DNA from: Microbulbifer rhizosphaerae
Lineage (GTDB): Bacteria; Pseudomonadota; Gammaproteobacteria; Pseudomonadales; Cellvibrionaceae
Assembly: GCF_014191725.1 (NCBI RefSeq)
Contig: NZ_JACHWZ010000021.1
Span: 34,866-98,865, forward strand
Reading direction: 5' to 3'
Length of the DNA: 64,000 nucleotides
A program made the translations under genes and the position numbers. The notes beneath the pieces are model-generated. The model made no database searches. It was not told the DNA's origin and saw only the letters and a program-made list of their open reading frames with translations. The first letter of the stretch is position 1, and each line of letters starts with the position of its first letter. Of the stretch, positions 25,783 to 33,585 are shown piece after piece.

Positions 25783-27098
25783 AAAAACCCGAATTTCAAC
25801 ATGAAGACCCCAGCCACCAGATACACAACCGGCGGGCAGGATTTCACCTGCCCGTTCAACAACTTGATCGCCGCATAGGCGATAAACCCCAACCCGATAC
25901 CATCGGCGATGGAATAGCCCAGGGGCATGGCCAGCGCAGTGATCACCGCCGGCGCACTCTCGCTGTGATCGGACCAGTCCACATCCGCCAGGCTGCGCGC
26001 CATCAGGCAGGCCACAAACAGCAGCGCCGCCGCCGTGGCGCAGGCGGGGACACTCTGCGCCAAGGGCGCAAACAACAGGCACAGCAAAAACAACAGGCCG
26101 CAGACAATCGCCGTCATCCCGGTGCGCCCACCGGCCTCGACGCCGGCCGCGCTCTCGATATAGCTGGTGGTGGAGGAAGTGCCCACCAAGGCACCCACCA
26201 CAGTAGCCCCGGAATCCGCCAGCAGCGCCTTGCCCAGCCGCGGCAGCGAACCGTCGGCGCGCACCAGTTTCGCCCGGTTGGCCACGCCCACCATGGTGCC
26301 GGCGGTGTCGAACACATCCACCAACAGCATGGTGAGAATCACCGTGACCATGGACACCTCGAAAGCGCCGGCGATATCCAACTGTAAAAATACCGGCGCG
26401 GGCGACGGCGGCAGGGACATCAATCCCTTGAACTCCACCTCCCCCAAAACCCAACCGGCAATGCTCACCGCCAGGATGCCGATCACCACCGCCCCGGTCA
26501 CCCCTCGCTGTGCCAGCGCGGCAATCAGCACAAAACCGGCCAGGCACATCAGCGGCTCAAACGTGGTCAGGTCCCCCAGCGCCACCAGGGTCGCCGGGCT
26601 GTCCACCACCACCCCGGCCTTGCTCAGGGCGATAATGCCCAGAAACAGCCCGATGCCCGCGGAGATACCCAGCTTCAGGTTGCGGGGAATGGCATTGATC
26701 AGCCACTCCCGGAACGGCAGCAGGCTCAGCGCCACAAACAGAATCCCGGACAGAAACACCGCCCCCAGGGCCGTCTGCCAGGCGTGCCCCATCCCCAGCA
26801 CCACCGCGTAGGTAAAGAAAGCGTTCTGCCCCATCCCCGGCGCCAGCGCCACCGGGTAGTTGCCCAGCAGCCCCATGGCAATGGACCCAAAGGCCGCCGC
26901 CAGGCAGGTGGCCACAAACACCGCCCCGAAATCCATCCCCGCCTCGGAGAGAATCGCCGGATTGACGATGGAGATATAGGCCATTGCCAGAAACGTGGTA
27001 AATCCCGCCAACACCTCCCGCCGCCAGAAGCCGGCCTCCAACTGCTCCCGGCCGGCCTCCAACTGGCGAAAATTGAAATAGTCCGCAACTCTCTGCAT
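25779..27098 (-). CDS. AzgA-type purine permease (NCS2 family)
   Basis: A 439-aa inner-membrane permease for hypoxanthine, guanine or adenine. The ATG at 27098 follows AGGTGATTGCT; a longer frame to 27143 is possible but lacks such a site. AzgA-branch motifs: FTTFLAMAYISIVNPAIL, VALAPGMGQNAFFTYAVV, RNLKLGISAGIGLFLG, VDVFDTAGTMVGVA and GTSSTTSYIESAAGVEAGGRTG. The N-terminus contains a small in-frame duplication (QLEAGREQLEAG), caused by an 18-bp direct repeat. It would supply bases to guaD and the adenine deaminase. Confidence 0.9.
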   Translation of the reverse strand: MQRVADYFNFRQLEAGREQLEAGFWRREVLAGFTTFLAMAYISIVNPAILSEAGMDFGAVFVATCLAAAFGSIAMGLLGNYPVALAPGMGQNAFFTYAVVLGMGHAWQTALGAVFLSGILFVALSLLPFREWLINAIPRNLKLGISAGIGLFLGIIALSKAGVVVDSPATLVALGDLTTFEPLMCLAGFVLIAALAQRGVTGAVVIGILAVSIAGWVLGEVEFKGLMSLPPSPAPVFLQLDIAGAFEVSMVTVILTMLLVDVFDTAGTMVGVANRAKLVRADGSLPRLGKALLADSGATVVGALVGTSSTTSYIESAAGVEAGGRTGMTAIVCGLLFLLCLLFAPLAQSVPACATAAALLFVACLMARSLADVDWSDHSESAPAVITALAMPLGYSIADGIGLGFIAYAAIKLLNGQVKSCPPVVYLVAGVFMLKFGFL

Positions 27099-27146
27099 AG
27101 CAATCACCTGGCCACTAGATTCGGATATCTTTTTCGCCTGCAATTT

Positions 27147-27236
27147 CTAAACCACACGGTCAGGATTTAAGGGGGCGAAGTTCTGCAAACGGGATTTCAA
27201 TATACTGAGCAGCTCTTCATATTGTTTTGCTTTCAT
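27147..27236 (-). CDS. Possible 29-aa small ORF or gene remnant
   Basis: The reverse strand has ATG AAA GCA AAA... with AAGGAG ten bases before it, then 29 codons to a TAG. The N-terminal residues KQYEELLSILKSRL resemble the start of DUF4256-type proteins from memory, which would make this a truncated remnant. The gap to FAN1 (27099-27607) is otherwise non-coding and lower in GC. Confidence 0.3.
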   Translation of the reverse strand: MKAKQYEELLSILKSRLQNFAPLNPDRVV

Positions 27237-27458
27237 GCCTTTTGCTCCTTGCTCTATTCCGTTGATCTTCGCTCGGCAGGCCTTCCATTCAACCACGGCG
27301 TTTGGCAGCCTCGGCACTCACAACTCTCTCTGGCGACCAACACCGCAATCGGGCGCGGCTAAATTTGTGCGTATTCTTTGCGGAAAACGGAAGCGCGACA
27401 AGCGCACAAAACTTGCGCACATCTGACCGTCGGATGGCTGGACGGTCGCTTCCGGGAT

Positions 27459-27496
27459 TTGTCCATGCCCTAAGTATCCTGTATAACTGTACAGTA
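27459..27496 (+). promoter_or_regulatory. Promoter with LexA (SOS) box for the FAN1 operon
   Basis: TTGTCC (27459-27464) and TATAAC (27482-27487) with a 17-bp spacer make a sigma-70 promoter. Overlapping its -10 is TCCTGTATAACTGTACAGTA (27477-27496), a CTGT-N8-ACAG LexA operator that differs from the E. coli consensus TACTGTATATATATACAGTA at about three positions. It lies 112 bp before the FAN1 ATG. Confidence 0.82.
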
Positions 27497-27607
27497 TTCA
27501 GGCGGCAGGGAGAGCTCTCCAAGTAGCTCCTCGAACAAGCCTTCACAATAGAAGTACTGGGGCAGTAAGCCCCTGGAAAATCAACCACGAGCAATACGCA
27601 GCAGAGC

Positions 27608-29290
27608 ATGGCTGTCCCCGTTGAACTGGCACCGGATTACTACCTGACCAACTTCCGCGCCCTGGTGGACTTTGTAATGGCGCGTTATGAGCCACTGCTT
27701 TCGGACGGGGAGCGGCGGTTTTACACCGCTTTCCAGGCGTTGGATATCGACAGCCAGCGGCTGTACGTGCGGCTGTTGTCACGCAAGGGGGTGCCGTCTT
27801 CTGCGGGGTCCTTGTTTCGCCGGAGCAAGCTGGTTTACGCCGAAATTGATGATCTGCCCCGTGCCGCGGAGCGGTTAGTTGAAGCCGGTTTGTTGCGGCG
27901 CAACCCGGAATTGCCCCTGGGGGAATACCTGCCGCTGTTCAGCAAGGCGGAATTGTTGGCCTGCAGCTCCACACCTCTGCCCAAAACCCTGAAACGCCAG
28001 GCACTGGAGCTGGCCTTGCTGGAGCAAGGCGCGGACCAGGCGGTGCTGCTGGATGCCTTGTTGTCGACTGAATCCCTGTTGGCGGTGCAGGCGGCGGAGC
28101 ACTTCGAGACCTTTAAGCTCTGCTTTTTCGGCAACTTACGCCAGGACCTGACCGACTATGTACTGCGGGACCTGGGGCTGTACCGCTACGAGGATTACCC
28201 ACTGGATCGCCGGCACCTGCCGTTCCAGAGCCGGGCGCAGATCGACCAGCATCTGCGCTATTACGACTGCCTGGGGCAGATGGAAAGCACACTGGACCCG
28301 GGGCCGAACATGATTCTGGCGCTGGCCGAACAACTGCCCGATGGTGTCGAAGGCGATGCCACCCTGCACCGGCGCCTGGATCGACTGCGCCTGGCACTGG
28401 CCCGACAGCTGGAACGACTGGACGAACTGGAGGCGGCCGACCAGCTGTACCGGCGCTGCACACGGCCGCCGGCCCGGGAGCGCCGGGCACGTATCGCCAT
28501 CAAGCGCGGCGATATCGATGCGGGACTGGCCCTGTGCCGGGAGATACTGGCGGCGCCCCACAACGAAGCAGAGCAGGTTTTTGCGGAGAGTTTTGGTTAC
28601 CGCACCGCCAGGCGGGAGGGGCACCTGGCGGGCTGGGAACCACCGGCCCGATACCAGCCGCCCACCCAAACCGCGGTACTGCCGCAGGCGCCGGAGCGGG
28701 TGGAGCTGCTGGCCGCCGCCTATCTGCAGGAGGGTTCTTTCCGCCCGCAAGCAGGCCAGTGTTTCTACGTGGAAAACAGCCTGTTTAACGGGGTGCTGGG
28801 GCTCTTTGTCTGGGACATCGTTTTCGCCCCGGTGCCCGGGGCTTTTTTTAATCCGTTTCAAGCGGCGCCCAGCGACTTCCGCACCCCCGACTTTTATCCG
28901 CTGCGCCGAGCCGCGTTCGAACAACGCCTGGCCGAACTGGACAGCGACAGTCTGGCGCGGCGGGTGTGGCAGCACTATCGCGAGAAGCAGGGTATCGCCA
29001 ACCCGCTGGTGGCCTGGGAGGCCCTGCCGAAAGCGCTGCTGGAACTGGCGCTGGCCCGCATCCCCGCTGAGCACTGGCGGCAGCTGTTTCAGCGCCTGCT
29101 GAGCGATATTGCCCATCACCGAAGCGGCCTGCCGGACCTGATTCTGTTTCCGGCGGCGGGTGGCTATGAGCTGGTGGAAGTAAAGGGACCCGGCGACCGA
29201 CTGCAACAAAACCAGCTGCGCTGGCTGGCGTTTTTTGCCGAACACCAAATCCCCCACCGGGTCTTGCATGTGGAGTGGCAGCAGCCTTGA
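27608..29290 (+). CDS. FAN1-family VRR-NUC nuclease
   Basis: A 560-aa structure-specific nuclease related to Fanconi-associated nuclease 1, which cuts branched and crosslinked DNA. The C-terminal VRR-NUC domain is complete: FYVENSLFNGVLGLFVWD (E389), HRSGLPDLILF (D510), YELVEVKGPGD (E524, K526) and LQQNQLRWL (Q536). The N-terminal ~350 residues match the SAP-less bacterial FAN1 layout with helical (TPR-like) repeats. It is the first gene after a LexA box and overlaps the next gene, a nuclease-helicase fusion, so it is probably SOS-induced and works on stalled forks or crosslinks. Confidence 0.9.
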   Translation: MAVPVELAPDYYLTNFRALVDFVMARYEPLLSDGERRFYTAFQALDIDSQRLYVRLLSRKGVPSSAGSLFRRSKLVYAEIDDLPRAAERLVEAGLLRRNPELPLGEYLPLFSKAELLACSSTPLPKTLKRQALELALLEQGADQAVLLDALLSTESLLAVQAAEHFETFKLCFFGNLRQDLTDYVLRDLGLYRYEDYPLDRRHLPFQSRAQIDQHLRYYDCLGQMESTLDPGPNMILALAEQLPDGVEGDATLHRRLDRLRLALARQLERLDELEAADQLYRRCTRPPARERRARIAIKRGDIDAGLALCREILAAPHNEAEQVFAESFGYRTARREGHLAGWEPPARYQPPTQTAVLPQAPERVELLAAAYLQEGSFRPQAGQCFYVENSLFNGVLGLFVWDIVFAPVPGAFFNPFQAAPSDFRTPDFYPLRRAAFEQRLAELDSDSLARRVWQHYREKQGIANPLVAWEALPKALLELALARIPAEHWRQLFQRLLSDIAHHRSGLPDLILFPAAGGYELVEVKGPGDRLQQNQLRWLAFFAEHQIPHRVLHVEWQQP

Positions 29291-31755
29291 GCGACATGAC
29301 AGCCGAGAGTGATGCCCCACCCCTGCAGCTGCCGGTGGGGCAACTGGTCGCGTTCGCCTGCCGCCGCGGCGACCTGATCGGCGATACCCCGGGCGGGCCC
29401 TCGGCCCAAGAGGGAATTCGCGCTCACCAGAAACTGCAAAAACAGCGACCACCGGGCAGTGAAGCCGAGTACAGGCTACAGGTGCAATGGAACTGCGAGG
29501 GCCAGGCGGTGATCCTCAACGGCCGGGTGGATATCCTGCACCCACAAACGGACCTGCACCGGCCGGTACAACTGGATGAAATTAAAACCACCTACTACCC
29601 GCCCCGGCAATTGCCGGAGACGGTGCGCCAGTTGCACTGGGCCCAGCTTAAAATCTACGGCTTCTGTTACCTGTTGCAGCGGCGGGCTGATGCGGAGAAC
29701 CCCGCTACCGATGACGGCCGTGTGGCTCTGCAGATGTTGTGGCACAACCTGAAAGAGAAAAAAACCTACCTGGAGCTGCACGAGTTCAGTTGGTCTGAGC
29801 TGGAAGCCTTCGCCCACGCAGCGGTGAGCGAGTATCTCCATTGGCATCGAAGCTGGCAGCAGCATCGCCAGCAGGTGCAAACGTCGGCCCGGGCGCTGGC
29901 GTTTCCATTTCCCGATTATCGCCCCGGTCAGCGAGAGCTGGCGGTGGCGGCATACCGCTGCCTGCGCGATGGCGGTGAGCTGGTGGTGGAAGCCCCCACC
30001 GGCATTGGCAAAACGGTCAGCACCCTGTTCCCGGCCATCAAGGCGCTGGGGGAGGCCCAGGTGGATCAACTGGTTTACCTGACCGCCAAAAATTCCGGTC
30101 GCCAGATGGTGCGGGAAACGGCAGCGCGGCTGCACGACAAGGGACTAAAGCTTTCACTGCTGGAAATACAGGCGCGGGACAAAACCTGTGCCTGCCGCCT
30201 GGGGTTGTGCAGCCGGGATGCTGATGGCATCTGCCCGCGCGCCCGGGGCTTTTTTGATCGCCTGCCCGCGGCGCGGCGGCAACTGCTGGGCGAACCTCAG
30301 TTAACACCCTCGGTGATTGCCGAGGTGGCGGACCGCCTGCAGTTGTGTCCGTTTGAATTGTCGCTGCAGATGCTGCCCTGGGTCGATCTGGTGGTGTGCG
30401 ATTTCAATTATGTGTTTGATCCCCTGGTCCGGCTGAGTGCCTTGCAGGATCACCAGCAGCGGCGGGCACTGCTAGTGGACGAGGCCCACAATCTGAGCGA
30501 CCGCGCCCGGGTGATGTACAGCGCCACCTTGAACCGCAGAGACAGTCGCCGCGCCGCGGCGGCCTGTAAAAGCTCACATCCGGGATTGCGCCGGAGTATT
30601 CAGTCACTGGTGAGATCCCTGGATAAATGGGTGACGGAACGACGACAGGAGGGCGCAACACCAGAGGCAATTGCGAGCCGGGATGTCGAGCTGTGGGTAA
30701 CTCCCCTGTCCGAAGCTGAATGCCACCCGGCAGCCGTCACCCGCGCCGCTCACAAAGTGGTGGCAGAGGTCAGCCAGCTGTGGGAGTTGTCCCAGCCGCC
30801 GCCGGAAGCAATCGGCGACTGGTTAACCGCGCTCTACCGCTACCTGTGTATTGAACAGTTGCAGGCGGAGCAGCATCGTTGCCTCACTCGGGTGGAAAAC
30901 CGGGACACTCCCTGGCAGGAACAGCAGCTGAAATTGCTGTGCCTGAACGCCGCCGATTACCTGCAGCAGTGTTATCAAGAGTTTCACGCTGTGATTGCAT
31001 TTTCTGCCACTCTTCGGCCTGCCGCCTACATCTATCACCAGTTGGGCCTGCGGGCACAGTCGCCCTACCTGCTGTTGCCGTCGCCGTTTCGGCCCCAACA
31101 GCTGGGGGTCTACCTCTGCTCTTATGTGGACACCCGTTACCAAGCCAGGCACCGGGCCACCGATGCTCTGATAGATATGGTGACCCGGGTTTATCGCAGT
31201 CGCCCGGGCAATTACCTGGTGTTCTTCCCGTCCTATCGTTTTTTACAGCAGGTGGCCCAGCGTTTTGCAGAGCGGTTCCCGCAGATTGAGCTGCTGCTGC
31301 AGGAGCCCGGGACCAGCGACCGCGAGCGAGCCGTATTTCTGGAATCCTTTAGCGAGGGCCGCCGGAGCCTGGGATTTGCCATTATGGGCGGAGTTTTTGG
31401 AGAGGGAGTGGATTATGTGGGCGAACGGCTGGTGGGCACCATCCTCGTGGGTGTGGGCCTGCCGCAAGTAAACGAGGAGCAGGAATTGCTGCGCCGGGCT
31501 TGCGATACATCCGGAGACCATCTTGGGGGTAGCGGTTTCGATATTGCCTATCGCTACCCGGGCATGACCCGGGTGCTGCAGACCGCAGGCCGGGTGATTC
31601 GCACTGAGTCGGACCGGGGGGTGTTGATCCTGGCCGATTACCGTTTCGCCGATCCCTTTTACCGAGCTCTGTATCCGGAGCACTGGCAGCTGCAAACCTG
31701 CAGTAGTGGTGAAGCGCTGTCAAACGGGCTCAGCCGGTTCTGGGAACTTGAGTGA
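29275..31755 (+). CDS. RecB-type nuclease fused to an XPD/DinG-family helicase
   Basis: About 820 aa; the start may be GTG 29275, TTG 29287 or ATG 29296, all overlapping or touching the FAN1 end. Residues ~40-135 form a PD-(D/E)XK domain: E46 and H51, GRVDIL (D86), LDEIKTT (E102, K104), HWAQLKIYGF (Q124, Y128). Residues ~210 onward form a superfamily 2 helicase: VEAPTGIGKT Walker A (K246), cysteines C305, C307, C312, C320 and C358 for a likely 4Fe-4S cluster, VDEAHN (402-407) and a C-terminal QTAGRVIRTESDRG motif VI. It should unwind DNA 5' to 3' and may also cut it. Confidence 0.9.
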   Translation: MAAALSDMTAESDAPPLQLPVGQLVAFACRRGDLIGDTPGGPSAQEGIRAHQKLQKQRPPGSEAEYRLQVQWNCEGQAVILNGRVDILHPQTDLHRPVQLDEIKTTYYPPRQLPETVRQLHWAQLKIYGFCYLLQRRADAENPATDDGRVALQMLWHNLKEKKTYLELHEFSWSELEAFAHAAVSEYLHWHRSWQQHRQQVQTSARALAFPFPDYRPGQRELAVAAYRCLRDGGELVVEAPTGIGKTVSTLFPAIKALGEAQVDQLVYLTAKNSGRQMVRETAARLHDKGLKLSLLEIQARDKTCACRLGLCSRDADGICPRARGFFDRLPAARRQLLGEPQLTPSVIAEVADRLQLCPFELSLQMLPWVDLVVCDFNYVFDPLVRLSALQDHQQRRALLVDEAHNLSDRARVMYSATLNRRDSRRAAAACKSSHPGLRRSIQSLVRSLDKWVTERRQEGATPEAIASRDVELWVTPLSEAECHPAAVTRAAHKVVAEVSQLWELSQPPPEAIGDWLTALYRYLCIEQLQAEQHRCLTRVENRDTPWQEQQLKLLCLNAADYLQQCYQEFHAVIAFSATLRPAAYIYHQLGLRAQSPYLLLPSPFRPQQLGVYLCSYVDTRYQARHRATDALIDMVTRVYRSRPGNYLVFFPSYRFLQQVAQRFAERFPQIELLLQEPGTSDRERAVFLESFSEGRRSLGFAIMGGVFGEGVDYVGERLVGTILVGVGLPQVNEEQELLRRACDTSGDHLGGSGFDIAYRYPGMTRVLQTAGRVIRTESDRGVLILADYRFADPFYRALYPEHWQLQTCSSGEALSNGLSRFWELE

Positions 31756-31764
31756 GAAAAATTT

Positions 31765-32562
31765 ATGGTGTCATCCCGAAAGTTTTATCGCCGTGGACCC
31801 CATCGACTGGATCAGCATCCGGTCACCTTCGCGGACGTCAGAAGAGAATTTGGTTTCAGGTCCATCGCTATCGGCCGCTGGGTCACACAGGAGGAGCGCG
31901 ATCGTGCCGCCGGCCTCTTTTATGATGCCCTCACCGATTTAATGTGGATACTGCAGGGTCCCCCGCTCCTGATCTCCCTCCGGCAAACGCTATCCTTTCA
32001 ATATGGTATTGGCGGGCGCCCCGGGGTATCGGCCTTCTATGAGCCTTCGACCAGGAATTTCTCACTGGCGAAAAATGCCGGTCCCGGGTCTATTGCCCAC
32101 GAGTGGTTCCATGCCCTCGACCACTACCTCGCCGACAAGACATTCAGCGATGCTCCCCGCGGAATGTTCGCCTCGGAAGCCTGGCTGCGCGACGCCACTC
32201 CAGTGCCGCATCCCCTCAATGATTGCCTATACGCCTGTTTCAGATGCATTATGTTGGATGAGGAAACCGGGAAACCCAGTGATCTAGTGCGAATATCCAA
32301 TCAGTTCGACAAAGAAAAAGGCTGTGTGTATTACGGCGATCCCGCAGAGCTATGTGCCCGGGCATTTGAAGCCTTCGTTCAGGATTCCAGCATCAGTAAC
32401 AATTTTCTCGTATCCGGAACCAAGGCCACTAAAGAAGCACACATGGGTCTCTATCCAACGGGCAACCATCGCCAGCGCATTAATGCCGCCTTCAGAGAGT
32501 ACTTTACTTGTCTGGGCAGGGCTTTGCAGGCGAATTTGAACCGTTCCGTTCATGAACGTTGA
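31765..32562 (+). CDS. CLCA_X / LPD1-type protein with HExxH motif
   Basis: A 265-aa protein whose start lies 9 bases after the helicase stop, so it is probably part of the same transcript. The core SIAHEWFHALDHYL (H112, E113, H116) is a zincin-like motif found in the LPD1 domain of large polyvalent phage and plasmid proteins and in the stand-alone CLCA_X family. A conserved C-terminal segment, YYGDPAELCARAFEAFVQD, probably completes the fold with its acidic residues. Codon use becomes less GC-rich toward the end. A protease acting on DNA-protein crosslinks would fit the neighbours, but that is inference. Confidence 0.75.
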   Translation: MVSSRKFYRRGPHRLDQHPVTFADVRREFGFRSIAIGRWVTQEERDRAAGLFYDALTDLMWILQGPPLLISLRQTLSFQYGIGGRPGVSAFYEPSTRNFSLAKNAGPGSIAHEWFHALDHYLADKTFSDAPRGMFASEAWLRDATPVPHPLNDCLYACFRCIMLDEETGKPSDLVRISNQFDKEKGCVYYGDPAELCARAFEAFVQDSSISNNFLVSGTKATKEAHMGLYPTGNHRQRINAAFREYFTCLGRALQANLNRSVHER

Positions 32563-33029
32563 GAAAATTTTTAGAAATTTGTGACCTTCAATATAGGGAA
32601 ATAAACAGCCGAGCATTAAAGAGGCTGCAAAGGTGATCAGGGATAAATACTTTGGTATCTGATGTAATTTTATCCAAGTCATATCTGTGATGAGCGGTTA
32701 ACTGCACCATAGCATTGGGGATTTACCTGGGCGCCTTCAGATAGAAACAGCTGAAATAGATCCGATTTGAGATCTACGCACGTGTCCATAAGTTCTGCCA
32801 CCAATCCAACAACGAAGCCATATGATCAGCCCCGATTTTTCATCATACACATACAAAAACGGCGGAACTTCTTATCATTACTGCATTAATACAGTTCAAT
32901 AAGAAATTCCGCTGTTCCTGCATCTGAATTCGTGCATGTCCAGACTGGCACGGACCAAAGCAAGCGCAGCTTGCGGAGGCCCGGCCCGCCAAGCGGGCGT
33001 AGGTGGCCAGCCTGGTTATAGGCTTTCCC
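32563..33029. other. 467-bp intergenic region with inverted repeats
   Basis: No supported gene. It contains an AT-rich inverted repeat with 14-bp arms and one mismatch (GCGGAAYTTCTTAT, 32862-32875 and 32899-32912), and two GC-rich perfect hairpins, GCAAGC-GCA-GCTTGC (32960-32974) and GCCCGC-CAA-GCGGGC (32984-32998), just downstream of the cold-shock gene on the minus strand. Confidence 0.7.
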
Positions 33030-33236
33030 TTACAGCGGGCGAACCTTGTTTGCGCAGGGGCCTTTCTGGCCCTGACCCACTTCAAACTCAACGGCCTGGC
33101 CGTCGTTCAATGTGGCATAGCCGCCACCCGCTTGAATTTCCGAGTGGTGAACAAACAGATCTTTACTACCGTCTTCGGGAGTAATAAAGCCAAAGCCTTT
33201 ATCTGCGTTAAACCACTTTACTGTACCTTTAATCAT
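33030..33236 (-). CDS. Cold-shock domain protein (CspA family)
   Basis: A 68-aa single-stranded nucleic-acid-binding protein. RNP1 is KGFGFI and RNP2 is LFVHHS, with the typical opening [19 protein letters not shown] and the closing [10 protein letters not shown]. Length and motifs match stand-alone CspA/CspD proteins that melt RNA secondary structure, often after cold shock or at stationary phase. The roughly 350 bp upstream have lower GC and no clear gene, which would allow a long leader of the kind these genes often have. Confidence 0.95.
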   Translation of the reverse strand: MIKGTVKWFNADKGFGFITPEDGSKDLFVHHSEIQAGGGYATLNDGQAVEFEVGQGQKGPCANKVRPL

Positions 33237-33585
33237 ATTGCGTCTTTCTCACTGTGGTGATCTTAAAATTCTATTTCCGCTACCACTATTACGGAAGTAG
33301 TCTGTGAATTCAATTGACACATAACATTTATAGCGTACCCAAAAACCGGCATCAATCTCACTTGGTGCACTTTGGGTATAACAATGCTTTGGAGCCATTG
33401 AAGCGTCAAGCTTACAGCAAAATGCCAGCATTTGCTCACTATCAAAAAAACATTCGGCGAACCTTATATCCAGGCCTCTCTTAAAGACCGGTAAGCCATT
33501 GATTTTACGGCACTTTCTACTCGCCCACCATTTGGGCTCACGGAGGCAATGCGAGCGTATTCTGGTCCCCGGTTCTTTAACGAAG
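33237..33585. other. Low-GC region upstream of the cold-shock gene
   Basis: About 350 bp with clearly lower GC than its neighbours. A minus-strand frame is open across it (33249-33644), overlapping the end of the peptidase gene, but I see no family motif or ribosome site. It most likely holds the csp promoter and leader. Confidence 0.5.

Noticed and set aside
27289..27609. 106-codon minus-strand frame before FAN1
   Set aside because: It covers the LexA box and promoter of FAN1 and has no recognisable features.
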